Part shown: one piece after another, positions 48,529 through 62,000 of the stretch
Position numbering within the stretch: the stretch's first letter is position 1
Layout of the letters: the number at the start of each line of letters is the position of its first letter
Assembly (NCBI GenBank): GCA_947561715.1
Contig: OX387197.1
Location: forward strand, 16,117,001 to 16,181,000
From: Ascidia mentula
Lineage: Eukaryota; Chordata; Ascidiacea; Phlebobranchia; Ascidiidae
Length of the DNA: 64,000 nucleotides
Direction of reading: 5' to 3'
Notes under the pieces: generated by a model
What the model was told of the DNA's origin: nothing
The model's input: only the letters and a program-made list of their open reading frames with translations
Databases searched by the model: none
Translations under genes and position numbers: made by a program

Positions 48529-51500
48529 GCGAAAAAAACAGAGTTCAGCCTATGTCTCCCATTGTTAAGTGGGCTTGGGGCTAGAAAAAAACAGAGTCCA
48601 GCCTATCCCACCCAGTCTTAACTTCGGCCCTATCTCGCCCATTGTTAAGTGGGTCGCGAAAAAAACAGAGTCCAGCCTATGTCTCCCATTGTTAAGTGGG
48701 CTTGGGGCTCGAAAAAAACAGAGTCCAGCCTATCCCACCCAGTCTTAACTTCGGCCCTATCTCGCCCATTGTTAAGTGGGTCGCGAAAAAAACAGAGTCC
48801 AACCTATGTCGCCCATTGTTAAGTGGGCTTGGGGCTCGAAAAAAACAGAGTCCAGCCTATCCCACCCAGTCTTAACTTCGGCCCTATCTAGCCCATTGTT
48901 AAGTGGGTCGCGATAAAAACAGCCTATCCCACCCAGTCTTAACTTCGGCCCTATCTAGCCCATTGTTAAGTGGGTCGCGAAAAAAACAGAGTCCAGCCTA
49001 TGTCGCCCATTGTTAAGTGGGCTTGGGGCTCGAAAAAAACAGAGTCCAGCCTATCCCACCCAGTCTTAACTTCGGCCCTATCTAGCCCATTGTTAAGTGG
49101 GTGGCGAAAAAAACAGAGTTCAGCCTATGTCTCCCATTGTTAAGTGGGCTTGGGGCTAGAAAAAAACAGAGTCCAGCCTATCCCACCCAGTCTTAACTTC
49201 GGCCCTATCTCGCCCATTGTTAAGTTGGTCGCGAAAAAAACAGAGTCCAGCCTATGTCTCCCATTGTTAAGTGGGCTTGGGGCTCGAAAAAAACAGAGTC
49301 CAGCCTATCCCACCCAGTCTTAACTTCGGCCCTATCTCGCCCATTGTTAAGTGGGTCGCGAAAAAAACAGAGTCCAGCCTATGTCGCCCATTGTTAAGTG
49401 GGCTTGGGGCTCGAAAAAAACAGAGTCCAGCCTATCCCACCCAGTCTTAACTTCGGCCCTATCTAGCCCATTGTTAAGTGGGTCGCGATAAAAACAGCCT
49501 ATCCCACCCAGTCTTAACTTCGGCCCTATCTAGCCCATTGTTAAGTGGGTCGCGAAAAAAACAGAGTCCAGCCTATGTCGCCCATTGTTAAGTGGGCTTG
49601 GGGCTCGAAAAAAACAGAGTCCAGCCTATCCCACCCAGTCTTAACTTCGGCCCTATCTCGCCCATTGTTAAGTGGGTCGCGAAAAAAACAGAGTCCAGCC
49701 TATGTCTCCCATTGTTAAGTGGGCCTGGGGCTAGAAAAAAACAGAGTCCAGCCTATCCCACCCAGTCTTAACTTCGGCCCTATCTAGCCCATTGTTAAGT
49801 GGGTCGCGAAAAAAACAGAGTCCAGCCTATGTCTCCCATTGTTAAGTGGGCTTGGGGCTCGAAAAAAACAGAGTCCAGCCTATCCCACCCAGTCTTAACT
49901 TCGGCCCTATCTCGCCCATTGTTAAGTGGGTCGCGAAAAAAACAGAGTCCAGCCTATGTCTCCCATTGTTAAGTGAGCTTGGGGCTCGAAAAAAACAGAG
50001 TCCAGCCTATCCCACCCAGTCTTAACTTCGGCCCTATCTCGCCCATTGTTAAGTGGGTCGCGAAAAAAACAGAGTCCAGCCTATGTCTCCCATTGTTAAG
50101 TGGGCTTGGGGCTCGAAAAAAACAGAGTCCAGCCTATCCCACCCAGTCTTAACTTCGGCCCTATCTCGCCCATTGTTAAGTGGGTCGCGAAAAAAACAGA
50201 GTCCAGCCAATGTCGCCCATTGTTAAGTGGGCTTGGGGCTCGAAAAAAACAGAGTCCAGCCAATGTCTCCCATTGTTAAGTGGGCTTGGGGCTCGAAAAA
50301 AACAGAGTCCAGCCTATCCCACCCAGTCTTAACTTCGGCCCTATCTAGCCCATTGTTAAGTGGGTGGCGAAAAAAACAGAGTTCAGCCTATGTCTCCCAT
50401 TGTTAAGTGGGCTTGGGGCTAGAAAAAAACAGAGTCCAGCCTATCCCACCCAGTCTTAACTTCGGCCCTATCTCGCCCATTGTTAAGTGGGTCGCGAAAA
50501 AAACAGAGTCCAGCCTATGTCTCCCATTGTTAAGTGGGCTTGGGGCTCGAAAAAAACAGAGTCCAGCCTATCCCACCCAGTCTTAACTTCGGCCCTATCT
50601 CGCCCATTGTTAAGTGGGTCGCGAAAAAAACAGAGTCCAGCCTATGTCGCCCATTGTTAAGTGGGCTTGGGGCTCGAAAAAAACAGAGTCCAGCCTATCC
50701 CACCCAGTCTTAACTTCGGCCCTATCTCGCCCATTGTTAAGTGGGTCGCGAAAAAAACAGAGTCCAGCCTATGTCTCCCATTGTTAAGTGAGCTTGGGGC
50801 TCGAAAAAAACAGAGTCCAGCCTATCCCACCCAGTCTTAACTTCGGCCCTATCTCGCCCATTGTTAAGTGGGTCGCGAAAAAAACAGAGTCCAGCCTATG
50901 TCTCCCATTGTTAAGTGGGCTTGGGGCTCGAAAAAAACAGAGTCCAGCCTATCCCACCCAGTCTTAACTTCGGCCCTATCTCGCCCATTGTTAAGTGGGT
51001 CGCGAAAAAAACAGAGTCCAGCCTATGTCTCCCATTGTTAAGTGGGCTTGGGGCTCGAAAAAAACAGAGTCCAGCCTATCCCACCCAGTCTTAACTTCGG
51101 CCCTATCTAGCCCATTGTTAAGTGGGTCGCGATAAAAACAGCCTATCCCACCCAGTCTTAACATCGGCCCTATCTAGCCCATTGTTAAGTGGGTCGCGAA
51201 AAAAACAGAGTCCAGCCTATGTCGCCCATTGTTAAGTGGGCTTGGGGCTCGAAAAAAACAGAGTCCAGCCTATCCCACCCAGTCTTAACTTCGGCCCTAT
51301 CTAGCCCATTGTTAAGTGGGTGGCGAAAAAAACAGAGTTCAGCCTATGTCTCCCATTGTTAAGTGGGCTTGGGGCTAGAAAAAAACAGAGTCCAGCCTAT
51401 CCCACCCAGTCTTAACTTCGGCCCTATCTCGCCCATTGTTAAGTGGGTCGCGAAAAAAACAGAGTCCAGCCTATGTCTCCCATTGTTAAGTGGGCTTGGG

Positions 51501-52150
51501 GCTCGAAAAAAACAGAGTCCAGCCTATCCCACCCAGTCTTAACTTCGGCCCTATCTCGCCCATTGTTAAGTGGGTCGCGAAAAAAACAGAGTCCAGCCTA
51601 TGTCGCCCATTGTTAAGTGGGCTTGGGGCTCGAAAAAAACAGAGTCCAGCCTATCCCACCCAGTCTTAACTTCGGCCCTATCTAGCCCATTGTTAAGTGG
51701 GTCGCGATAAAAACAGCCTATCCCACCCAGTCTTAACTTCGGCCCTATCTAGCCCATTGTTAAGTGGGTCGCGAAAAAAACAGAGTCCAGCCTATGTCGC
51801 CCATTGTTAAGTGGGCTTGGGGCTCGAAAAAAACAGAGTCCAGCCTATCCCACCCAGTCTTAACTTCGGCCCTATCTCGCCCATTGTTAAGTGGGTCGCG
51901 AAAAAAACAGGGTCCAGCCTATGTCTCCCATTGTTAAGTGGGCCTGGGGCTAGAAAAAAACAGAGTCCAGCCTATCCCACCCAGTCTTAACTTCGGCCCT
52001 ATCTAGCCCATTGTTAAGTGGGTCGCGAAAAAAACAGAGTCCAGCCTATGTCTCCCATTGTTAAGTGGGCTTGGGGCTCGAAAAAAACAGAGTCCAGCCT
52101 ATCCCACCCAGTCTTAACTTCGGCCCTATCTCGCCCATTGTTAAGTGGGT
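47270..52150 (+). repeat. 4.9-kb segmental duplication (partner at about 55,330-60,090)
   Basis: Offset 8,062 holds for A' at 48335, 48910 and 49485 and for the rare ccaacctatg variant (48,800/56,862). After one dimer is lost in the right copy the offset becomes 7,935, for A' at 51129 and 51704, ccaatg at 50207 and gtgagc at about 50,789. Divergence begins near 52,150/60,085. Two private changes in the left copy (cagggtcc near 51,910 and gttgccc near 52,180) lie at its end. Confidence 0.8.
48336..49485 (+). repeat. Two tandem 575-bp higher-order repeats (9 monomers each)
   Basis: 48336-48910 and 48911-49485. Each is A' followed by four B-A pairs (67+4x127 = 575). The same period occurs in tandem at 56398-57547 and singly at 21286-21860, 51130-51704, 59065-59639 and 61545-62119. 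Compared with the 1,263-bp repeat, it lacks 688 bp (five A and six B) right after the first B. 448 and 194 bp spacings elsewhere are the same repeat short of one and three dimers. Confidence 0.85.
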
Positions 52151-53999
52151 CGCGAAAAAAACAGAGTCCAGCCTATGTTGCCCATTGTTAAGTGGGCTTG
52201 GGGCTCGAAAAAAACAGAGTCCAGCCTATCCCACCCAGTCTTAACTTCGGCCCTATCTCGCCCATTGTTAAGTGGGTCGCGAAAAAAACAGAGTCCAGCC
52301 TATGTCTCCCATTGTTAAGTGGGCCTGGGGCTAGAAAAAAACAGAGTCCAGCCTATCCCACCCAGTCTTAACTTCGGCCATATCTAGCCCATTGTTAAGT
52401 GGGTCGCGAAAAAAACAGAGTCCAGCCTATGTCGCCCATTGTTAAGTGGGCTTGGGGCTCGAAAAAAACAGAGTCCAGCCTATCCCACCCAGTCTTAACT
52501 TCGGCCCTATCTCGCCCATTGTTAAGTGGGTCGCGAAAAAAACAGAGTCCAGCCTATGTCTCCCATTGTTAAGTGAGCTTGGGGCTCGAAAAAAACAGAG
52601 TCCAGCCTATCCCACCCAGTCTTAACTTCGGCCCTATCTCGCCCATTGTTAAGTGGGTCGCGAAATAAACAGAGTCCAGCCTATGTCTCCCATTGTTAAG
52701 TGGGCTTGGGGCTCGAAAAAAACAGAGTCCAGCCTATCCCACCCAGTCTTAACTTCGGCCCTATCTCGCCCATTGTTAAGTGGGTCGCGAAAAAAAACAG
52801 AGTCCAGCCTATGTCTCCCATTGTTAAGTGGGCTTGGGGCTCGAAAAAAACAGAGTCCAGCCTATCCCACCCAGTCTTAACTTCGGCCCTATCTCGCCCA
52901 TTGTTAAGTGGGTCGCGAAAAAAACAGAGTCCAGCCTATGTCTCCCATTGTTAAGTGGGCTTTGGGCTCGAAAAAAACAGAGTCCAGCCTATCCCACCCA
53001 GTCTTAACTTCGGCCCTATCTAGCCCATTGTTAAGTGGGTCGCGAAAAAAACAGAGTCCAGCCTATGTCTCCCATTGTTAAGTGGGCTTGGGGCTCGAAA
53101 AAAACAGAGTCCAGCCTATAACACCCAGTCTTAACTTCGGCCCTATTTCGCCCATTGTTAAGTGGGTCGCGAAAAAAACAGAGTTCAGCCTATGTCTCCC
53201 ATTGTTAAGTGGGCTTGGGGCTAGAAAAAAACAGAGTCCAGCCTATCCCACCCAGTCTTAACTTCGGCCCTATCTCGCCCATTGTTAAGTGGGTCGCGAA
53301 AAAAACAGAGTCCAGCCTATGTCTCCCATTGTTAAGTGGGCTTGGGGCTCGAAAAAAACAGAGTCCAGCCTATCCCACCCAGTCTTAACTTCGGCCCTAT
53401 CTAGCCCATTGTTAAGTGGGTGGCGAAAAAAACAGAGTTCAGCCTATGTCTCCCATTGTTAAGTGGGCTTGGGGCTAGAAAAAAACAGAGTCCAGCCTAT
53501 CCCACCCAGTCTTAACTTCGGCCCTATCTCGCCCATTGTTAAGTGGGTCGCGAAAAAAACAGAGTCCAGCCTATGTCTCCCATTGTTAAGTGGGCTTGGG
53601 GCTCGAAAAAAACAGAGTCCAGCCTATCCCACCCAGTCTTAACTTCGGCCCTATCTCGCCCATTGTTAAGTGGGTCGCGAAAAAAACAGAGTCCAGCCTA
53701 TGTCGCCCATTGTTAAGTGGGCTTGGGGCTCGAAAAAAACAGAGTCCAGCCTATCCCACCCAGTCTTAACTTCGGCCCTATCTAGCCCATTGTTAAGTGG
53801 GTCGCGATAAAAACAGCCTATCCCACCCAGTCTTAACTTCGGCCCTATCTAGCCCATTGTTAAGTGGGTCGCGAAAAAAACAGAGTCCAGCCTATGTCGC
53901 CCATTGTTAAGTGGGCTTGGGGCTCGAAAAAAACAGAGTCCAGCCTATCCCACCCAGTCTTAACTTCGGCCCTATCTCGACCATTGTTAAGTGGGTCGC

Positions 54000-56588
54000 G
54001 AAAAAAACAGAGTCCAGCCTATGTCTCCCATTGTTAAGTGGGCCTGGGGCTAGAAAAAAACAGAGTCCAGCCTATCCCACCCAGTCTTAACTTCGGCCCT
54101 ATCTAGCCCATTGTTAAGTGGGTCGCGAAAAAAACAGAGTCCAGCCTATGTCTCCCATTGTTAAGTGGGCTTGGGGCTCGAAAAAAACAGAGTCCAGCCT
54201 ATCCCACCCAGTCTTAACTTCGGCCCTATCTCGCCCATTGTTAAGTGGGTCGCGAAAAAAACAGAGTCCAGCCTATGTCTCCCATTGTTAAGTGAGCTTG
54301 GGGCTCGAAAAAAACAGAGTCCAGCCTATCCCACCCAGTCTTAACTTCGGCCCTATCTCGCCCATTGTTAAGTGGGTCGCGAAAAAAACAGAGTCCAGCC
54401 TATGTCTCCCATTGTTAAGTGGGCTTGGGGCTCGAAAAAAACAGAGTCCAGCCTATCCCACCCAGTCTTAACTTCGGCCCTATCTCGCCCATTGTTAAGT
54501 GGGTCGCGAAAGAAACAGAGTCCAGCCAATGTCGCCCATTGTTAAGTGGGCTTGGGGCTCGAAAAAAACAGAGTCCAGCCAATGTCTCCCATTGTTAAGT
54601 GGGCTTGGGGCTCGAAAAAAACAGAGTCCAGCCTATCCCACCCAGTCTTAACTTCGGCCCTATCTAGCCCATTGTTAAGTGGGTGGCGAAAAAAACAGAG
54701 TTCAGCCTATGTCTCCCATTGTTAAGTGGGCTTGGGGCTAGAAAAAAACAGAGTCCAGCCTATCCCACCCAGTCTTAACTTCGGCCCTATCTCGCCCATT
54801 GTTAAGTGGGTCGCGAAAAAAACAGAGTCCAGCCTATGTCTCCCATTGTTAAGTGGGCTTGGGGCTCGAAAAAAACAGAGTCCAGCCTATCCCACCCAGT
54901 CTTAACTTCGGCCCTATCTCGCCCATTGTTAAGTGGGTCGCGAAAAAAACAGAGTCCAGCCTATGTCGCCCATTGTTAAGTGGGCTTGGGGCTCGAAAAA
55001 AACAGAGTCCAGCCTATCCCACCCAGTCTTAACTTCGGCCCTATCTAGCCCATTGTTAAGTGGGTCGCGATAAAAACAGCCTATCCCACCCAGTCTTAAC
55101 ATCGGCCCTATCTAGCCCATTGTTAAGTGGGTCGCGAAAAAAACAGAGTCCAGCCTATGTCGCCCATTGTTAAGTGGGCTTGGGGCTCGAAAAAAACAGA
55201 GTCCAGCCTATCCCACCCAGTCTTAACTTCGGCCCTATCTAGCCCATTGTTAAGTGGGTCGCGATAAAAACAGCCTATCCCACCCAGTCTTAACATCGGC
55301 CCTATCTAGCCCATTGTTAAGTGGGTCGCGAAAAAAACAGAGTCCAGCCTATGTCTCCCATTGTTAAGTGGGCCTGGGGCTAGAAAAAAACAGAGTCCAG
55401 CCTATCCCACCCAGTCTTAACTTCGGCCCTATCTAGCCCATTGTTAAGTGGGTCGCGAAAAAAACAGAGTCCAGCCTATGTCTCCCATTGTTAAGTGGGC
55501 TTGGGGCTCGAAAAAAACAGAGTCCAGCCTATCCCACCCAGTCTTAACTTCGGCCCTATCTCGCCCATTGTTAAGTGGGTCGCGAAAAAAACAGAGTCCA
55601 GCCTATGTCTCCCATTGTTAAGTGAGCTTGGGGCTCGAAAAAAACAGAGTCCAGCCTATCCCACCCAGTCTTAACTTCGGCCCTATCTCGCCCATTGTTA
55701 AGTGGGTCGCGAAAAAAACAGAGTCCAGCCTATGTCTCCCATTGTTAAGTGGGCTTGGGGCTCGAAAAAAACAGAGTCCAGCCTATCCCACCCAGTCTTA
55801 ACTTCGGCCCTATCTCGCCCATTGTTAAGTGGGTCGCGAAAGAAACAGAGTCCAGCCAATGTCGCCCATTGTTAAGTGGGCTTGGGGCTCGAAAAAAACA
55901 GAGTCCAGCCAATGTCTCCCATTGTTAAGTGGGCTTGGGGCTCGAAAAAAACAGAGTCCAGCCTATCCCACCCAGTCTTAACTTCGGCCCTATCTAGCCC
56001 ATTGTTAAGTGGGTGGCGAAAAAAACAGAGTTCAGCCTATGTCTCCCATTGTTAAGTGGGCTTGGGGCTAGAAAAAAACAGAGTCCAGCCTATCCCACCC
56101 AGTCTTAACTTCGGCCCTATCTCGCCCATTGTTAAGTGGGTCGCGAAAAAAACAGAGTCCAGCCTATGTCTCCCATTGTTAAGTGGGCTTGGGGCTCGAA
56201 AAAAACAGAGTCCAGCCTATCCCACCCAGTCTTAACTTCGGCCCTATCTCGCCCATTGTTAAGTGGGTCGCGAAAAAAACAGAGTCCAGCCTATGTCGCC
56301 CATTGTTAAGTGGGCTTGGGGCTCGAAAAAAACAGAGTCCAGCCTATCCCACCCAGTCTTAACTTCGGCCCTATCTAGCCCATTGTTAAGTGGGTCGCGA
56401 TAAAAACAGCCTATCCCACCCAGTCTTAACATCGGCCCTATCTAGCCCATTGTTAAGTGGGTCGCGAAAAAAACAGAGTCCAGCCTATGTCGCCCATTGT
56501 TAAGTGGGCTTGGGGCTCGAAAAAAACAGAGTCCAGCCTATCCCACCCAGTCTTAACTTCGGCCCTATCTAGCCCATTGTTAAGTGGG
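54000..56588 (+). repeat. 1,330-bp tandem duplication
   Basis: About 54,000-55,258 matches 55,330-56,588. gaaagaaac (54,509/55,839), gtgagc (about 54,294/55,624) and A' (55067/56397) share the offset. Between the copies an extra A-A' pair (A' 55068 and 55262, only 194 bp apart) marks the join. Confidence 0.78.
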
Positions 56589-59064
56589 TGGCGAAAAAAA
56601 CAGAGTTCAGCCTATGTCTCCCATTGTTAAGTGGGCTTGGGGCTAGAAAAAAACAGAGTCCAGCCTATCCCACCCAGTCTTAACTTCGGCCCTATCTCGC
56701 CCATTGTTAAGTGGGTCGCGAAAAAAACAGAGTCCAGCCTATGTCTCCCATTGTTAAGTGGGCTTGGGGCTCGAAAAAAACAGAGTCCAGCCTATCCCAC
56801 CCAGTCTTAACTTCGGCCCTATCTCGCCCATTGTTAAGTGGGTCGCGAAAAAAACAGAGTCCAACCTATGTCGCCCATTGTTAAGTGGGCTTGGGGCTCG
56901 AAAAAAACAGAGTCCAGCCTATCCCACCCAGTCTTAACTTCGGCCCTATCTAGCCCATTGTTAAGTGGGTCGCGATAAAAACAGCCTATCCCACCCAGTC
57001 TTAACTTCGGCCCTATCTAGCCCATTGTTAAGTGGGTCGCGAAAAAAACAGAGTCCAGCCTATGTCGCCCATTGTTAAGTGGGCTTGGGGCTCGAAAAAA
57101 ACAGAGTCCAGCCTATCCCACCCAGTCTTAACTTCGGCCCTATCTAGCCCATTGTTAAGTGGGTGGCGAAAAAAACAGAGTTCAGCCTATGTCTCCCATT
57201 GTTAAGTGGGCTTGGGGCTAGAAAAAAACAGAGTCCAGCCTATCCCACCCAGTCTTAACTTCGGCCCTATCTCGCCCATTGTTAAGTTGGTCGCGAAAAA
57301 AACAGAGTCCAGCCTATGTCTCCCATTGTTAAGTGGGCTTGGGGCTCGAAAAAAACAGAGTCCAGCCTATCCCACCCAGTCTTAACTTCGGCCCTATCTC
57401 GCCCATTGTTAAGTGGGTCGCGAAAAAAACAGAGTCCAGCCTATGTCGCCCATTGTTAAGTGGGCTTGGGGCTCGAAAAAAACAGAGTCCAGCCTATCCC
57501 ACCCAGTCTTAACTTCGGCCCTATCTAGCCCATTGTTAAGTGGGTCGCGATAAAAACAGCCTATCCCACCCAGTCTTAACTTCGGCCCTATCTCGCCCAT
57601 TGTTAAGTGGGTCGCGAAAAAAACAGAGTCCAGCCTATGTCTCCCATTGTTAAGTGGGCCTGGGGCTAGAAAAAAACAGAGTCCAGCCTATCCCACCCAG
57701 TCTTAACTTCGGCCCTATCTAGCCCATTGTTAAGTGGGTCGCGAAAAAAACAGAGTCCAGCCTATGTCTCCCATTGTTAAGTGGGCTTGGGGCTCGAAAA
57801 AAACAGAGTCCAGCCTATCCCACCCAGTCTTAACTTCGGCCCTATCTCGCCCATTGTTAAGTGGGTCGCGAAAAAAACAGAGTCCAGCCTATGTCTCCCA
57901 TTGTTAAGTGAGCTTGGGGCTCGAAAAAAACAGAGTCCAGCCTATCCCACCCAGTCTTAACTTCGGCCCTATCTCGCCCATTGTTAAGTGGGTCGCGAAA
58001 AAAACAGAGTCCAGCCTATGTCTCCCATTGTTAAGTGGGCTTGGGGCTCGAAAAAAACAGAGTCCAGCCTATCCCACCCAGTCTTAACTTCGGCCCTATC
58101 TCGCCCATTGTTAAGTGGGTCGCGAAAAAAACAGAGTCCAGCCAATGTCGCCCATTGTTAAGTGGGCTTGGGGCTCGAAAAAAACAGAGTCCAGCCAATG
58201 TCTCCCATTGTTAAGTGGGCTTGGGGCTGGAAAAAAACAGAGTCCAGCCTATCCCACCCAGTCTTAACTTCGGCCCTATCTAGCCCATTGTTAAGTGGGT
58301 GGCGAAAAAAACAGAGTTCAGCCTATGTCTCCCATTGTTAAGTGGGCTTGGGGCTAGAAAAAAACAGAGTCCAGCCTATCCCACCCAGTCTTAACTTCGG
58401 CCCTATCTCGCCCATTGTTAAGTGGGTCGCGAAAAAAACAGAGTCCAGCCTATGTCTCCCATTGTTAAGTGGGCTTGGGGCTCGAAAAAAACAGAGTCCA
58501 GCCTATCCCACCCAGTCTTAACTTCGGCCCTATCTCGCCCATTGTTAAGTGGGTCGCGAAAAAAACAGAGTCCAGCCTATGTCGCCCATTGTTAAGTGGG
58601 CTTGGGGCTCGAAAAAAACAGAGTCCAGCCTATCCCACCCAGTCTTAACTTCGGCCCTATCTCGCCCATTGTTAAGTGGGTCGCGAAAAAAACAGAGTCC
58701 AGCCTATGTCTCCCATTGTTAAGTGAGCTTGGGGCTCGAAAAAAACAGAGTCCAGCCTATCCCACCCAGTCTTAACTTCGGCCCTATCTCGCCCATTGTT
58801 AAGTGGGTCGCGAAAAAAACAGAGTCCAGCCTATGTCTCCCATTGTTAAGTGGGCTTGGGGCTCGAAAAAAACAGAGTCCAGCCTATCCCACCCAGTCTT
58901 AACTTCGGCCCTATCTCGCCCATTGTTAAGTGGGTCGCGAAAAAAACAGAGTCCAGCCTATGTCTCCCATTGTTAAGTGGGCTTGGGGCTCGAAAAAAAC
59001 AGAGTCCAGCCTATCCCACCCAGTCTTAACTTCGGCCCTATCTAGCCCATTGTTAAGTGGGTCG

Positions 59065-62000
59065 CGATAAAAACAGCCTATCCCACCCAGTCTTAACATC
59101 GGCCCTATCTAGCCCATTGTTAAGTGGGTCGCGAAAAAAACAGAGTCCAGCCTATGTCGCCCATTGTTAAGTGGGCTTGGGGCTCGAAAAAAACAGAGTC
59201 CAGCCTATCCCACCCAGTCTTAACTTCGGCCCTATCTAGCCCATTGTTAAGTGGGTGGCGAAAAAAACAGAGTTCAGCCTATGTCTCCCATTGTTAAGTG
59301 GGCTTGGGGCTAGAAAAAAACAGAGTCCAGCCTATCCCACCCAGTCTTAACTTCGGCCCTATCTCGCCCATTGTTAAGTGGGTCGCGAAAAAAACAGAGT
59401 CCAGCCTATGTCTCCCATTGTTAAGTGGGCTTGGGGCTCGAAAAAAACAGAGTCCAGCCTATCCCACCCAGTCTTAACTTCGGCCCTATCTCGCCCATTG
59501 TTAAGTGGGTCGCGAAAAAAACAGAGTCCAGCCTATGTCGCCCATTGTTAAGTGGGCTTGGGGCTCGAAAAAAACAGAGTCCAGCCTATCCCACCCAGTC
59601 TTAACTTCGGCCCTATCTAGCCCATTGTTAAGTGGGTCGCGATAAAAACAGCCTATCCCACCCAGTCTTAACTTCGGCCCTATCTAGCCCATTGTTAAGT
59701 GGGTCGCGAAAAAAACAGAGTCCAGCCTATGTCGCCCATTGTTAAGTGGGCTTGGGGCTCGAAAAAAACAGAGTCCAGCCTATCCCACCCAGTCTTAACT
59801 TCGGCCCTATCTCGCCCATTGTTAAGTGGGTCGCGAAAAAAACAGAGTCCAGCCTATGTCTCCCATTGTTAAGTGGGCCTGGGGCTAGAAAAAAACAGAG
59901 TCCAGCCTATCCCACCCAGTCTTAACTTCGGCCCTATCTAGCCCATTGTTAAGTGGGTCGCGAAAAAAACAGAGTCCAGCCTATGTCTCCCATTGTTAAG
60001 TGGGCTTGGGGCTCGAAAAAAACAGAGTCCAGCCTATCCCACCCAGTCTTAACTTCGGCCCTATCTCGCCCATTGTTAAGTGGGTCGCGAAAAAAACAGA
60101 GTCCAGCCTATGTCTCCCATTGTTAAGTGAGCTTGGGGCTCGAAAAAAACAGAGTCCAGCCTATCCCACCCAGTCTTAACTTCGGCCCTATCTCGCCCAT
60201 TGTTAAGTGGGTCGCGAAAAAAACAGAGTCCAGCCTATGTCTCCCATTGTTAAGTGGGCTTGGGGCTCGAAAAAAACAGAGTCCAGCCTATCCCACCCAG
60301 TCTTAACTTCGGCCCTATCTCGCCCATTGTTAAGTGGGTCGCGAAAAAAACAGAGTCCAGCCAATGTCGCCCATTGTTAAGTGGGCTTGGGGCTCGAAAA
60401 AAACAGAGTCCAGCCAATGTCTCCCATTGTTAAGTGGGCTTGGGGCTCGAAAAAAACAGAGTCCAGCCTATCCCACCCAGTCTTAACTTCGGCCCTATCT
60501 AGCCCATTGTTAAGTGGGTGGCGAAAAAAACAGAGTTCAGCCTATGTCTCCCATTGTTAAGTGGGCTTGGGGCTAGAAAAAAACAGAGTCCAGCCTATCC
60601 CACCCAGTCTTAACTTCGGCCCTATCTCGCCCATTGTTAAGTGGGTCGCGAAAAAAACAGAGTCCAGCCTATGTCTCCCATTGTTAAGTGGGCTTGGGGC
60701 TCGAAAAAAACAGAGTCCAGCCTATCCCACCCAGTCTTAACTTCGGCCCTATCTCGCCCATTGTTAAGTGGGTCGCGAAAAAAACAGAGTCCAGCCTATG
60801 TCGCCCATTGTTAAGTGGGCTTGGGGCTCGAAAAAAACAGAGTCCAGCCTATCCCACCCAGTCTTAACTTCGGCCCTATCTAGCCCATTGTTAAGTGGGT
60901 CGCGATAAAAACAGCCTATCCCACCCAGTCTTAACATCGGCCCTATCTAGCCCATTGTTAAGTGGGTCGCGAAAAAAACAGAGTCCAGCCTATGTCGCCC
61001 ATTGTTAAGTGGGCTTGGGGCTCGAAAAAAACAGAGTCCAGCCTATCCCACCCAGTCTTAACTTCGGCCCTATCTCGCCCATTGTTAAGTGGGTCGCGAA
61101 AAAAACAGAGTCCAGCCTATGTCTCCCATTGTTAAGTGGGCCTGGGGCTAGAAAAAAACAGAGTCCAGCCTATCCCACCCAGTCTAAACTTCGGCCCTAT
61201 CTAGCCCATTGTTAAGTGGGTCGCGAAAAAAACAGAGTCCAGCCTATGTCTCCCATTGTTAAGTGGGCTTGGGGCTCGAAAAAAACAGAGTCCAGCCTAT
61301 CCCACCCAGTCTTAACTTCGGCCCTATCTAGCCCATTGTTAAGTGGGTCGCGATAAAAACAGCCTATCCCACCCAGTCTTAACATCGGCCCTATCTAGCC
61401 CATTGTTAAGTGGGTCGCGAAAAAAACAGAGTCCAGCCTATGTCTCCCATTGTTAAGTGGGCTTGGGGCTCGAAAAAAACAGAGTCCAGCCTATCCCACC
61501 CAGTCTTAACTTCGGCCCTATCTCGCCCATTGTTAAGTGGGTCGCGATAAAAACAGCCTATCCCACCCAGTCTTAACATCGGCCCTATCTAGCCCATTGT
61601 TAAGTGGGTCGCGAAAAAAACAGAGTCCAGCCTATGTCGCCCATTGTTAAGTGGGCTTGGGGCTCGAAAAAAACAGAGTCCAGCCTATCCCACCCAGTCT
61701 TAACTTCGGCCCTATCTAGCCCATTGTTAAGTGGGTGGCGAAAAAAACAGAGTTCAGCCTATGTCTCCCATTGTTAAGTGGGCTTGGGGCTAGAAAAAAA
61801 CAGAGTCCAGCCTATCCCACCCAGTCTTAACTTCGGCCCTATCTCGCCCATTGTTAAGTGGGTCGCGAAAAAAACAGAGTCCAGCCTATGTCTCCCATTG
61901 TTAAGTGGGCTTGGGGCTCGAAAAAAACAGAGTCCAGCCTATCCCACCCAGTCTTAACTTCGGCCCTATCTCGCCCATTGTTAAGTGGGTCGCGAAAAAA

